Positions 28,285 through 36,638 of a stretch of 54,326 bases of DNA are shown here, in pieces. The DNA comes from Terrimicrobiaceae bacterium (GTDB taxonomy: Bacteria > Verrucomicrobiota > Verrucomicrobiia > Chthoniobacterales > JAATET01). Where the stretch lies: positions 1 to 54,326 of the forward strand of contig JAQTOP010000012.1 of the NCBI GenBank assembly GCA_028713285.1. Direction: 5' to 3'. The notes below the pieces were generated by a model that was given only the letters and a program-made list of their open reading frames with translations, was not told where the DNA came from and searched no databases. The translations under genes were made by a program, and so were the position numbers. The stretch's first letter is position 1; each line of letters begins with the position of its first letter.

Positions 28285-28973
28285 ACCGCCGCGACCGCCC
28301 AAGAGTGATCGCAAATTTCGCGATGACCGCCGATGGCAAGGTTTCCACGCGCGCTCACACTCCCGCCGCCTTCACCTCGCCGCGCGACAAGCGCCGCCTG
28401 CTCGAGATTCGCGCGCTGGGCGACGCCATCCTCGTTGGACGCAACACGGTCGCGACCGACACGATGAGCATGCGGATTCGCGATCGCGCGCTCCGCGCCA
28501 GCCGCCGCGCGAAGGGCCTGCCTGCCGAGCCGCTCCGCGTGATCGTGAGCGCCCGCGGCAATCTCGATCCCGCGTGGAAAGTTTTTCGATCTCCCGGCGC
28601 GCGCCGCATCGTCTTCAGCACGCGTCAAATGCCCGGAGCCACGCGCCGCGCGATCCTGCCGCTCTGCGAACTGCATCTTTTCGACGCGGCGTCCCTCCCC
28701 ATCGCGGAGGTTCTCTCGATCCTGCGCCGCGATCACGACGTGCGCACGCTGGTCTGCGAAGGCGGCCCGACATTGTTCCGTTCGCTCGTCGAGATCGGCG
28801 CGCTCGACACGCTTCACCTCACCGTCGCTCCATTGATTTTCGGCGGACGCGACGCGCCCACGCTCACCGGAACCCATCCCGATTTTCTCGCATCCATCCG
28901 GCACTTCCGGCTCGAATCCCTGCGCACGCACGGCGGCGAATGCTACCTTCGCTACCGCGCCATCCGCCAATGA
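28281..28973 (+). CDS. RibD C-terminal-domain reductase
   Basis: This 230-residue protein has a dihydrofolate-reductase-like fold of the RibD-C class: VIANFAMTADGKVST at the N terminus, DAILVGRNTVATDT and LVCEGGPTLFRSLVE. RibD-C proteins reduce the ribosylamino-pyrimidine in riboflavin synthesis, but stand-alone members can have other reductase roles. No RibD deaminase domain is present. It is coupled to the genes on both sides. Confidence 0.85.
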   Translation: MNRRDRPRVIANFAMTADGKVSTRAHTPAAFTSPRDKRRLLEIRALGDAILVGRNTVATDTMSMRIRDRALRASRRAKGLPAEPLRVIVSARGNLDPAWKVFRSPGARRIVFSTRQMPGATRRAILPLCELHLFDAASLPIAEVLSILRRDHDVRTLVCEGGPTLFRSLVEIGALDTLHLTVAPLIFGGRDAPTLTGTHPDFLASIRHFRLESLRTHGGECYLRYRAIRQ

Positions 28974-29413
28974 ACACCGAAAGCACCATCGTCATCCAGG
29001 CGCCGAAGCGGACGATCTTCGACTCCGCCGCCGACCTCTCGCGCTGGCCCGCCCTGCTTCCGCACTACCGCTACATCCGCTACATCGAACGCGGCGACGA
29101 CCGCCACATCGTCAAAATGGCCGCCCATCGCGACGGCATCCCGATCTCCTGGGTGTCCGAGCAGGTCATCGACCGCGACCGGCTGGAAATTCGCTTCACC
29201 CATCTCCACGCCTTCACGAAAGGCATGGGCGTCGTCTGGTCGTTCGACGACACGCCCGACGGCACGCTCGTCCGCATCGTCCACGTCCTGCACTTTCGCA
29301 TCCGCGCGCTCGCTCCCATCGCCGATCGAATCATCGGCGGCTTTTTCATCGACGACATCGCCCGCAAGACGCTCCGGGGATTCAAGGCCCACCTCGAAAC
29401 CCGCGCCAAATGA
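28970..29413 (+). CDS. SRPBCC (polyketide cyclase/START-like) protein
   Basis: This 147-residue protein opens with the START-like pattern TIVIQAPKRTIFDSAADLSRWPALLPHYR and ends with a long helix, matching the SRPBCC fold that encloses hydrophobic ligands. It overlaps the ketoacyl synthase start by 4 bp. Members next to ketosynthases often shape or bind polyketide or acyl products; the specific role is unknown. Confidence 0.82.
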   Translation: MNTESTIVIQAPKRTIFDSAADLSRWPALLPHYRYIRYIERGDDRHIVKMAAHRDGIPISWVSEQVIDRDRLEIRFTHLHAFTKGMGVVWSFDDTPDGTLVRIVHVLHFRIRALAPIADRIIGGFFIDDIARKTLRGFKAHLETRAK

Positions 29414-30651
29414 GCGACCCTCGCCGCCGCGCCGTGATCACCGGACTCGGGCCCATCACGTGCATCGGCACGGGCCGCAAGGCGTTGTGGGCCGGCCTGC
29501 TCGCCGAGAAGAGCGGCATCGGCCCGCTCACCTATTTCGACACCGCCCAGCTCCATGCCCGCTGCGCAGGCGAGATTCACGACTTCGACCCGAAAAAATG
29601 GTTTCCCCCGCAACGCCTCAAGCGGCTCGACCGCTACGCGCAATTCGCCGTCGCCGCCGCGCATCTAGCGCTCCAGGACGCCGGGCTCACCTACTCGCCG
29701 GACTCGCCCACCACGCGCATCGGCGTGAGCTACGGCACGGCGCTCGGCGGCGTGGCGAATGCCGAGTCGGAATACGCTCCCTTCCTTGCCGGCGGCCCGA
29801 AGGCCGTCAAACACACGCTCGCGCTCCAGGTCTTCGGCGGCTCCGCGCACTCGAACATCGCCATCGAATTCGGCCTGCAGGGCATCGGCACGACAAATTC
29901 CAACAGTTGCGCCAGCGGACCGATCGCGGTCGGCGAAGCGATGCGCTACATCCGCGACGGCATGGCCGACGTCGTCATCGCCGGAGCGGCCGAGTCCCCT
30001 CTCAGCCCGCTCACCTACAGCGCATTCGACCTCATCAGGACCATGAGCCGACGCGAACCCCCGACGGCCTGCTGTCCCTTCGACGTGCGGCGCGATGGCT
30101 TCGTGATGGGCGAAGGCGCCGCCGCGCTCATCGTCGAGGAATACGAACACGCAAAAAGGCGCGGCGCGCGCATCTACGCCGAGGTGCTTGGATACAGCCT
30201 CAGCAACGATGCGCACCACATGACCTCGCCGCACCCGACCGGCGACCCCGCGATCCGCACGATGCGCGAGACCCTCGCAGACGCGCGATTGAACCCCGCC
30301 GACATCGACTACATCAATGCCCACGCCAGCTCGACCAGGGTGAACGACTCGAGCGAGTCCCGCTGCATCCACGCCGCGCTCGGCCATCACGCGCGGCGCG
30401 TCCCCGTGAGCGGAACGAAGGCCTACACCGCCCACCCCCTCGGAGCGACCGGCGCCATCGAACTCGCCATCTGCTGCCTCGCGATGGAGCACGGCTGGAT
30501 CCCGCCCACGCTGCATTCCGAGAACCAGGATCCGGAATGCGACCTCGACATCGTTCCGAACCATGGCCGGGAAATGAAGCTGCGCCGCGTGCTGAGCAAT
30601 TCCTTCGGCTTCGGCGGCATCAACGCCTGCATCGCCATCGGCGCCGTATGA
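29410..30651 (+). CDS. Beta-ketoacyl-ACP synthase (KAS II-like)
   Basis: This 413-residue condensing enzyme has the Cys-His-His triad: C167 in NSNSCASGP, H305 in NAHASSTRVND and H342 in KAYTAHPLGATG. The first His motif reads HASSTR instead of the common HGTGT, which places it apart from housekeeping FabF. It probably extends a specialised acyl chain, with the SRPBCC protein and flippase-like protein nearby as partners; that is inference. Confidence 0.88.
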   Translation: MSDPRRRAVITGLGPITCIGTGRKALWAGLLAEKSGIGPLTYFDTAQLHARCAGEIHDFDPKKWFPPQRLKRLDRYAQFAVAAAHLALQDAGLTYSPDSPTTRIGVSYGTALGGVANAESEYAPFLAGGPKAVKHTLALQVFGGSAHSNIAIEFGLQGIGTTNSNSCASGPIAVGEAMRYIRDGMADVVIAGAAESPLSPLTYSAFDLIRTMSRREPPTACCPFDVRRDGFVMGEGAAALIVEEYEHAKRRGARIYAEVLGYSLSNDAHHMTSPHPTGDPAIRTMRETLADARLNPADIDYINAHASSTRVNDSSESRCIHAALGHHARRVPVSGTKAYTAHPLGATGAIELAICCLAMEHGWIPPTLHSENQDPECDLDIVPNHGREMKLRRVLSNSFGFGGINACIAIGAV

Positions 30652-30661
30652 GACCTGGTGC

Positions 30662-31441
30662 ATGACCGCGACGGAAATCTCCCTTCTTTCCGCCGCCGCC
30701 CTCCTCGCGGGCGCAATGAATGCCGTGGCGGGCGGCGGCACCGTGCTCACCTTTCCCGCGCTCCTCGCCTTCGGCATGCCGACAATCCAGGCCAACGCCA
30801 CGAGCACCCTCGCCCTCCTGCTCGGGATTCTCGGCAGCGTTTTCGGCTACCGCCGCCAGATGCCCGCCATCGTGCCGCTCGTCACCCGCTTTGGCATTCT
30901 CAGCGGGATCGGCGGCCTGCTCGGCGCGCTGCTCCTCACGCGCACGCGCGAAGCGACCTTCGCCGCCTTCGTCCCGTTCCTGCTGCTCTTCGCCACGATT
31001 CTCTTTCTCGCCCACAACGCGCTGCGCCGCTTCATCCGCCTCGAGCCGCTCGCACAGGCCGCCGATCTTCTGCACCGCCGCGGCATCCTCACGGCCTATG
31101 CGTTCCAATTTCTCGTCGCGCTCTACGGCGGTTACTTCGGCGCGGGAATCGGCATTCTCATGCTCGCGTCGCTCGGCATTCTCGGCATGCACGACATCCA
31201 CGAAATGAACGCGCTGAAGACCGTCCTCGGCGCGCTCATCAATCTCGTCGCCGCGATCTACTTCGTCTTCGCCGGCCTCATCGTCTGGCCCGAAGCGCTC
31301 GTCATGGCCGCGGCCTCGACCGTCGGCTACTTCACCGCCTCGCATTACGCCCAGCGGATCCCGCAGGCCGCTGTTCGCAAGATCGCCGCCGCCATCGGCC
31401 TCTGCATTTCCGCGTGGCTGCTTTGGAAACAATTCGGATGA
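30662..31441 (+). CDS. TauE/SafE-family membrane transporter
   Basis: This 259-residue protein has about eight hydrophobic segments, GGGTVLTFPALLAFG near the N terminus and ALYGGYFGAGIGILMLASLG in the second half, the two repeats of the TSUP (TauE/SafE) family. Members export sulfite, sulfonates or other organic anions. The substrate cannot be told. Its stop overlaps an ATG of the next gene's frame. Confidence 0.88.
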   Translation: MTATEISLLSAAALLAGAMNAVAGGGTVLTFPALLAFGMPTIQANATSTLALLLGILGSVFGYRRQMPAIVPLVTRFGILSGIGGLLGALLLTRTREATFAAFVPFLLLFATILFLAHNALRRFIRLEPLAQAADLLHRRGILTAYAFQFLVALYGGYFGAGIGILMLASLGILGMHDIHEMNALKTVLGALINLVAAIYFVFAGLIVWPEALVMAAASTVGYFTASHYAQRIPQAAVRKIAAAIGLCISAWLLWKQFG

Positions 31442-31497
31442 AAATCCCCGCCCAAATGGCGATTGCGATTCACTCGACTCGCAGCACGTTGTTGCCC

Positions 31498-32274
31498 ATG
31501 CGTTTCTTTTGGATTCCCGCCGCCCTCCTCGCGGTGGCGTTTCCGATTCGCCCTTCGCAAGCCGCAATCGCCGAGCCGCGCCTCACCATCGAGCAGCTCA
31601 CCTCCATTTTCGAGAACGACACGCCGGTGCTGCAGACCACGTATTGCCAGAATATCCACGACCGCCGCGGCTACACCTTCGGCATCGCGGGATTTTGCAG
31701 CGGCACCTACGACGGCACTCTTTTCATTCGGGAATACGAACGCCTCCATCCCGGCAACTCCCTCACCCGCTACCTTCCCGCCCTCGAGGCCATCGACGCC
31801 GGCACGCACGACGCCGAGGGCCGCAACCCCAGCGTCGCCGGCCTCCGCGGATTTCCCGCCGCCTTCCGCGCCTGCGGCGGCGACCCCGCATTCATTCAGG
31901 CCCAGCAAAACCTCATCGATCTGCTCTACTGGCGCCCTTCCCAGCGCATCGCCCGACGCATCGGCGCGAAGCTGCCGATTACCCGCGGCCAGTTCTACGA
32001 CGCCTGCATCAATCTCGGCGAAGACGGCCTCGTCGATCTCGTGCGACGGACGAATCACGCCCTCGGCGATACCCCAGGCAGAGGCATTCCTGAGCGCGAA
32101 TGGCTGGCAAAATTCCTCGACCTCCGCCTCACCGACAAGCTCCAGGGAGACCACGTCGAACGCAACTCCGCCGACCGCGTGCGCGTCTATCAGCGCCTTC
32201 TCGCGCAGGACAACGTGCGCCTGACCAGGCCCATCCGCCTCACCTGCTACGGCGACCATTTCGTCCTGCGCTGA
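31498..32274 (+). CDS. GH46-like chitosanase, secreted
   Basis: This 258-residue protein has a signal peptide (MRFFWIPAALLAVAFPIRPSQA) and a GH46 chitosanase core: the catalytic Glu in TSIFENDTP and the catalytic Asp in NIHDRRGYTFG, followed by IAGFCSGTYDGTLF. It would cut glucosamine polymers outside the cytoplasm. I use the ATG directly before the signal peptide; an ATG at 31438 overlapping the previous stop would add 20 residues. Confidence 0.82.
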   Translation: MRFFWIPAALLAVAFPIRPSQAAIAEPRLTIEQLTSIFENDTPVLQTTYCQNIHDRRGYTFGIAGFCSGTYDGTLFIREYERLHPGNSLTRYLPALEAIDAGTHDAEGRNPSVAGLRGFPAAFRACGGDPAFIQAQQNLIDLLYWRPSQRIARRIGAKLPITRGQFYDACINLGEDGLVDLVRRTNHALGDTPGRGIPEREWLAKFLDLRLTDKLQGDHVERNSADRVRVYQRLLAQDNVRLTRPIRLTCYGDHFVLR

Positions 32275-32327
32275 AAACGTTTTCACTCGCGCTGCTGTGG
32301 TGGCTTCCCGAATTCCCCGCCGCGCGC

Positions 32328-32355
32328 TTGCAATCCCCGCGCGAAGCCCTATCCT
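32328..32355 (+). promoter_or_regulatory. Candidate tRNA-Phe promoter
   Basis: TTGCAA (32328-32333) and TATCCT (32350-32355) are 16 bp apart, and transcription would begin about 10 bp before the mature tRNA end. Confidence 0.5.
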
Positions 32356-32371
32356 TCCGACTCCCTTCAAC

Positions 32372-32447
32372 GGCTGGGTAGCTCAGTTGGCAGAGCAGAG
32401 GACTGAAAATCCTCGTGTCGGGGGTTCGATTCCCTCCCCAGCCACCA
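32372..32447 (+). tRNA. tRNA-Phe (anticodon GAA)
   Basis: The 76-nt gene has a perfect 7-bp acceptor stem (GGCTGGG with CCCAGCC), a T-loop GTTCGAT, an anticodon stem GAGGA/TCCTC with loop CTGAAAA (anticodon GAA), and an encoded CCA end. Its 3' 49 nt, from inside the anticodon stem, are the left att repeat, so the present 3' half was supplied by the integrated element. Confidence 0.97.
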
Positions 32448-32449
32448 CT
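32399..32449 (+). repeat. attL core (51-bp direct repeat)
   Basis: Positions 32399-32449 are identical to 46349-46399; the first mismatches are at 32398 (G versus C) and 32450 (C versus T). The repeat covers the anticodon loop to the CCA end of tRNA-Phe plus two bases. Confidence 0.93.
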
Positions 32450-32457
32450 CTTTATCA

Positions 32458-32495
32458 CCCGCAGAGCCGCTTAAATAAAGCCTCTGCGGGTTTTT
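32458..32495 (+). terminator. tRNA-Phe terminator carried by the element
   Basis: CCCGCAGAG (32458-32466) and CTCTGCGGG (32482-32490) pair perfectly and are followed by TTTTT. The stem and the loop segment GCAGAGCCGCTTAAA are related to the terminator beyond attR. Confidence 0.85.
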
Positions 32496-32503
32496 CTTTG
32501 AAA

Positions 32504-32536
32504 TAGTGCGATTTCCTTTCGCACACTATCGCACTA
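32504..32536. promoter_or_regulatory. TAGTGCGAT inverted repeat with an extra half-site
   Basis: TAGTGCGAT (32504-32512) and ATCGCACTA (32528-32536) are perfect inverted copies; TCGCACACTA inside the spacer is a near third copy. The location, between attL and rep, suits an integrase, excisionase or Rep binding site. Confidence 0.45.
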
Positions 32537-32557
32537 GCTGGGATCGGTCTCAAATTG

Positions 32558-32574
32558 TCCGCCCGTTGTCCGCC
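32558..32574 (+). promoter_or_regulatory. Candidate integrase arm-type sites, left end
   Basis: TCCGCC occurs at 32558 and 32569, 11 bp apart (one helical turn) and in the same orientation. A pair with the same spacing and orientation lies beside attR at 46306 and 46317. Confidence 0.5.
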
Positions 32575-32665
32575 CACAGAGGCCCCCTTGAAATCCCCTT
32601 TCCATCGAAGGATATTCCTTCCATGCACGCCAAGCGCGATGGGAGGGAGGTGAACGGCTCCCCAT

Positions 32666-32701
32666 AAAAAAACTGCCCAGCGGGGAAAACCCACCGGGCA
32701 G
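32666..32701 (-). terminator. Minus-strand terminator in the rep leader (possible antisense RNA end)
   Basis: CTGCCC (32673-32678) and GGGCAG (32696-32701) pair, and on the minus strand the stem is followed by seven T. No minus-strand gene ends here; the nearest one upstream on that strand is 8 kb away. A short antisense RNA against the rep leader is the simplest reading. Confidence 0.5.
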
Positions 32702-32816
32702 CGGAAAATTGACCAACGCGAGTCAACGTCCTCGACAAACGGAATCTCGCCCAGTCCCGACCAGCTTTCAACTGGTTCTTTCCGTTGCTCAACGCTGCCC
32801 AGCTTCGAGCCGCGCC

Positions 32817-34166
32817 ATGCCAACGAACACACGGCGAGAAATCGAATTCACCATCGGCGGGATCGGCCCGAACATCGTCATGCCCAATCCGTGGGGATGG
32901 CCCCAGATTCAGCAGCTCCTCGGCGAGGTTTTCCTCTCGTCTGATAATAGGCACACAAGTGTCTCAAACATCGGGTGGCAGGAGATGGCCTTGCAGCTCT
33001 ACGGGTTCCTGCCGCAGGCAAAAACCGAACTGAGGCGTATCCAGGCCAATGGGAAACGATATTTCCGGGATGCCGCAGCAGGACGACCCGAAGCAAGGGA
33101 GATACTGCGACCGTATCGGCAACAGCTCCGCGCCCTCGTATGGGCCGCCCGGATGAAGCTTGGAACCATCCACTGCCGGCCGAACCAACAAGACTGGCAC
33201 CAACGGGCATACGGATTCTTCCTGGCCCTTCAAAACAACCTGAGCCACCTCCGCCGCGTCCATTTCCTGACCATCACCTTCCCCGACCCAATCAGCTACG
33301 ATCTCGTCCGAGATAGCCTGCGAGGAGTGACGCGCAATCTCTTGTTCCGTGCGGGAATGGAATCCGTGGATGTCATTGCATTCCACCCGAGAGAAGGCAG
33401 TCCCGGGCGATTGCATGTCCACATGCTGGTCTGGAGCAAGGAACCGAGAACACCCCAAGCAGAAACGGCCGCAATGCGGGGAGTTTTGGCGGGATTGAGA
33501 GCGGGCAGATACGGCGTTGGCCGGGTGGAATTGGAGAGACTTACCAGCAGGCAGAGCTTCATGCGAACAGCCGCCTACATGGCCTTGAATTACGACCGCA
33601 CCCTCAAACTCTCGAAAGGTGACCACAACCCGATTCCGCAAAGGGCAAGACTCCTCAGAGTCCCGCAGGAAGTCCACCCAGGGGTCCGTTGGACCAAGAC
33701 AGGAAAATTCTCGTTCGTGACCACGGCGAGAACCGCATGGCGGGCCGCAATTGGCCGCTACGCTGCCGCCGTCGGCCATTCCGCTGTGGGAAACTGGCAG
33801 TGGACATGGAGAGAGCGGCGGCGGATCCGCGAATATCTTGAGCCGGAACGATGGCGACCGCCATCAGTTACCGGTTTGGACGGATATACCTATCAAGTCA
33901 TCCCGTATGGCGAGGATGCCGTTGGCAACGAGACATACCTCCTGTCCAACGAAGAGCGCGGCGGTTTCGTTCTGACCGAATACGGACTGGAGGTCGTTGG
34001 GGAATTCGAGGTCCTGTGCGGGACTCTCCCCAAAAACGACAGGCTCGATCTTACAACCGGAGAACACGCTTGCTGGTTCGAGGTCTGGGGACTGCCTTTT
34101 ACATCATGGAGAACCCGCGGGAATTCTCAAAGCCGTCACCGATCACGGCCAAGACTGCGGGCATAG
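32817..34166 (+). CDS. HUH-type rolling-circle replication initiator-like protein
   Basis: This 449-residue protein shows the three Rep motifs in order: motif I FLTITF (residues 150-155), motif II HVH (H200, H202, in RLHVHMLVW) and a motif III-like segment with Y254 and Y259 (AAYMALNYDR). HUH proteins nick one strand and stay linked through tyrosine to start rolling-circle replication. The N- and C-terminal thirds show no motif I know. The start MPTNTRREIEF was taken as the first ATG of this coding stretch. It is the first gene after attL and may let the excised circle replicate. Confidence 0.65.
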   Translation: MPTNTRREIEFTIGGIGPNIVMPNPWGWPQIQQLLGEVFLSSDNRHTSVSNIGWQEMALQLYGFLPQAKTELRRIQANGKRYFRDAAAGRPEAREILRPYRQQLRALVWAARMKLGTIHCRPNQQDWHQRAYGFFLALQNNLSHLRRVHFLTITFPDPISYDLVRDSLRGVTRNLLFRAGMESVDVIAFHPREGSPGRLHVHMLVWSKEPRTPQAETAAMRGVLAGLRAGRYGVGRVELERLTSRQSFMRTAAYMALNYDRTLKLSKGDHNPIPQRARLLRVPQEVHPGVRWTKTGKFSFVTTARTAWRAAIGRYAAAVGHSAVGNWQWTWRERRRIREYLEPERWRPPSVTGLDGYTYQVIPYGEDAVGNETYLLSNEERGGFVLTEYGLEVVGEFEVLCGTLPKNDRLDLTTGEHACWFEVWGLPFTSWRTRGNSQSRHRSRPRLRA

Positions 34167-34241
34167 ACAGGCGGCGGGGGTGATCGCGCTTGGCTGGTCA
34201 ACGCTATTTTTTTCTGATACGAACCCAAGGCGCACTTGGCA

Positions 34242-36635
34242 ATGTCTTCCATCTCAACATTCACCCCCGGAGCGAAAAAGCACCTCACGGAAACCGACAT
34301 CCGGTCAAAATTCATTACGCCTGCATTGAGCGGAACCGGCGGGGCAGGGTGGAACCTGATGACTCAGATTCAGGAAGAGAAATATTTCACCAAGGGACGC
34401 GTCATCGTCCGCGGCAAAACCGTTCAACGGGGCGAAGCAAAAAAGGCGGACTACATTCTTTACTACAAGCCCAACCTCCCCATTGCCGTCATCGAGGCAA
34501 AGGACAACAATCATTCCGTCGGGGCCGGCATGCAGCAGGCGCTTGAATACGCAGAAATCCTCGACGTTCCTTTCGCCTACAGCACCAACGGTGATGCCTT
34601 CCTGGAGCATGACCGCACCGCCGTCGGCGGCACCGTGACGCGGGAAATTCCGCTCGATCAATTCCCCAGCCCGGAAGCGCTCTGGACCCGTTACTGCGCC
34701 GCAAAAAACCTCACACCACCCCAAGCCGCCGTCGCGACTCAGGACTATTACGACGACGGTTCCAGAAAGTCGCCGCGTTACTATCAACTCGTTGCCGTCA
34801 ACCGCGCTGTGGAAGCAATCGCCCGTGGCGAAAACCGCATCCTTCTCGTGATGGCGACCGGCACCGGCAAGACCTACACCGCCTTCCAAATCATCTGGCG
34901 ACTGTGGAAGGCCGGCACCAAAAAGCGCATCCTCTTCCTCGTGGACCGCAACATCCTCGCGGACCAGACCAAAACGAACGACTTCAAGCCCTTCGGTCAG
35001 GCGATGACGAAGATCACCAACCGAACGGTGGACAAGGCGTTTGAAATTTACCTCTGCCTCTATCAAGCCGTCACCGGCACCGCAGAGGACCAGAATATTT
35101 ACAAGCAATTCTCGCCCGATTTTTTCGACCTCATCGTCGTGGACGAGTGTCACCGCGGCAGCGCCGCAGACGATGCCGCGTGGCGGCAGGTGCTGGAGTA
35201 TTTCACCACGGCCACCCAGATCGGACTTACCGCCACCCCCAAGGAGACGAAGGAAGTTTCCAACAGCGAATACTTCGGCGAACCCATCTACACCTACTCG
35301 CTCCGGCAGGGCATCGCCGACGGCTTTCTCGCTCCCTACAAGGTGGTGCGCATCGGCCTCGACAAGGACCTCGACGGCTGGAGACCGGAAGACGGACAGA
35401 TCGACAAACACGGCCAGCTCATCGAGGACCGGGAATACAACGACAGCGACTACGACAAGAATCTCATTCTCGAAAAGCGCACCGAGACCGTCGCAGCCAA
35501 AGTCACCGAATTCCTCCGCGCCACCAACCGTTTCGCCAAAACCATCGTCTTCTGCGAAAACATCGACCACGCCGAGCGCATGCGTCAGGCGATGGTCAAC
35601 GCCAACCCCGACCTCGCCGCCGCAAATAGCAAATACGTCATGCGTATCACCGGCGACAACGAGGAGGGAAAGGCACAGCTCGACAACTTCATCGACCCCG
35701 AGGCGACCTACCCCGTCGTCGCCTGCACGTCCCGACTGATGAGCACGGGTGTCGATGCACAGACCTGCCATCTCATCGTCTTGGATAAACGGATCGGCTC
35801 CATGACCGAGTTCAAGCAGATCATCGGACGTGGCACCCGCATCAACGAGGACTACAACAAATTCTTCTTCACCATCATGGACTTCCGGCGGGCCACCGCC
35901 TTGTTTGCCGATCCGTCCTTCGATGGTGATCCAGTGCAGATTTACGAACCCGGCCCCGATGACCCGCCGATTCCCCCGGACGACAACGGGACAACTCCCA
36001 CCGTGGCCGAGGACCCGCCGGATTATGGCGATGGGAGCATCATCGACACCGGGACCGGAACCACACCCGCCACGAAATATTACGTTCACGACGTGCCCGT
36101 CAGCGTCGCGATGGAACGCGTTCAATATCTCGACGAGAACGGCAAACTCATCACGGAATCACTCACGGACTACTCCCGAAAGGCCGTCCTCAAAAACTAC
36201 GCTTCTCTCGATGCCTTCCTCGCATCATGGAAAGCCGCCGACCGCAAACAGGCTATCTTGGAGGAATTGGCCAGCCAGGGCGTTTTCCTGGATGAACTCG
36301 CCGAGCAAGTGGGGCAAGGTTTCGATCCCTTCGATCTCGTTTGCCATATTGCTTTCGACCGTCCGCCGCTCACTCGCCGTGAACGCGCCGATGGTGTGAG
36401 GAAGCGGGACATCTTTGGCAAATACGAGACGAAGGCCCGCACCGTCCTTGAGGCTTTGCTCGACAAATACGCCGACGCCGGCATCGCCAGCGTGGAATCC
36501 CTCGAAATCCTCAAGGTGGACCCACTCCGCGCCTTCGGCACCCCCGTTGAAATCATCAATCTTTTCGGAGGAAAGCCCGGCTACCTCGCCGCCCTCCACG
36601 AACTCGAAACTGCCCTCTACCAAGAAGCTGCCTGA
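34242..36635 (+). CDS. hsdR: Type I restriction endonuclease subunit R
   Basis: This 797-residue subunit has an N-terminal nuclease domain (D70 and E85-A-K87 in IAVIEAKDNN), then a helicase motor with Walker A MATGTGKT (about 204-211) and the DECH box (301-304). The C-terminal helicase domain has TSRLMSTGVDAQTC and QIIGRGTRINED. It translocates DNA and cuts unmodified targets with HsdM and HsdS. It lies 3 bp before hsdM. The ATG follows an in-frame TTG two codons earlier. Confidence 0.95.
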   Translation: MSSISTFTPGAKKHLTETDIRSKFITPALSGTGGAGWNLMTQIQEEKYFTKGRVIVRGKTVQRGEAKKADYILYYKPNLPIAVIEAKDNNHSVGAGMQQALEYAEILDVPFAYSTNGDAFLEHDRTAVGGTVTREIPLDQFPSPEALWTRYCAAKNLTPPQAAVATQDYYDDGSRKSPRYYQLVAVNRAVEAIARGENRILLVMATGTGKTYTAFQIIWRLWKAGTKKRILFLVDRNILADQTKTNDFKPFGQAMTKITNRTVDKAFEIYLCLYQAVTGTAEDQNIYKQFSPDFFDLIVVDECHRGSAADDAAWRQVLEYFTTATQIGLTATPKETKEVSNSEYFGEPIYTYSLRQGIADGFLAPYKVVRIGLDKDLDGWRPEDGQIDKHGQLIEDREYNDSDYDKNLILEKRTETVAAKVTEFLRATNRFAKTIVFCENIDHAERMRQAMVNANPDLAAANSKYVMRITGDNEEGKAQLDNFIDPEATYPVVACTSRLMSTGVDAQTCHLIVLDKRIGSMTEFKQIIGRGTRINEDYNKFFFTIMDFRRATALFADPSFDGDPVQIYEPGPDDPPIPPDDNGTTPTVAEDPPDYGDGSIIDTGTGTTPATKYYVHDVPVSVAMERVQYLDENGKLITESLTDYSRKAVLKNYASLDAFLASWKAADRKQAILEELASQGVFLDELAEQVGQGFDPFDLVCHIAFDRPPLTRRERADGVRKRDIFGKYETKARTVLEALLDKYADAGIASVESLEILKVDPLRAFGTPVEIINLFGGKPGYLAALHELETALYQEAA

Positions 36636-36638
36636 CCC

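Noticed and set aside
34305-36125. A 606-codon minus-strand open frame opposite hsdR
   Set aside because: It is a shadow of hsdR; composition is Val/Asp/Gly-rich without domains.
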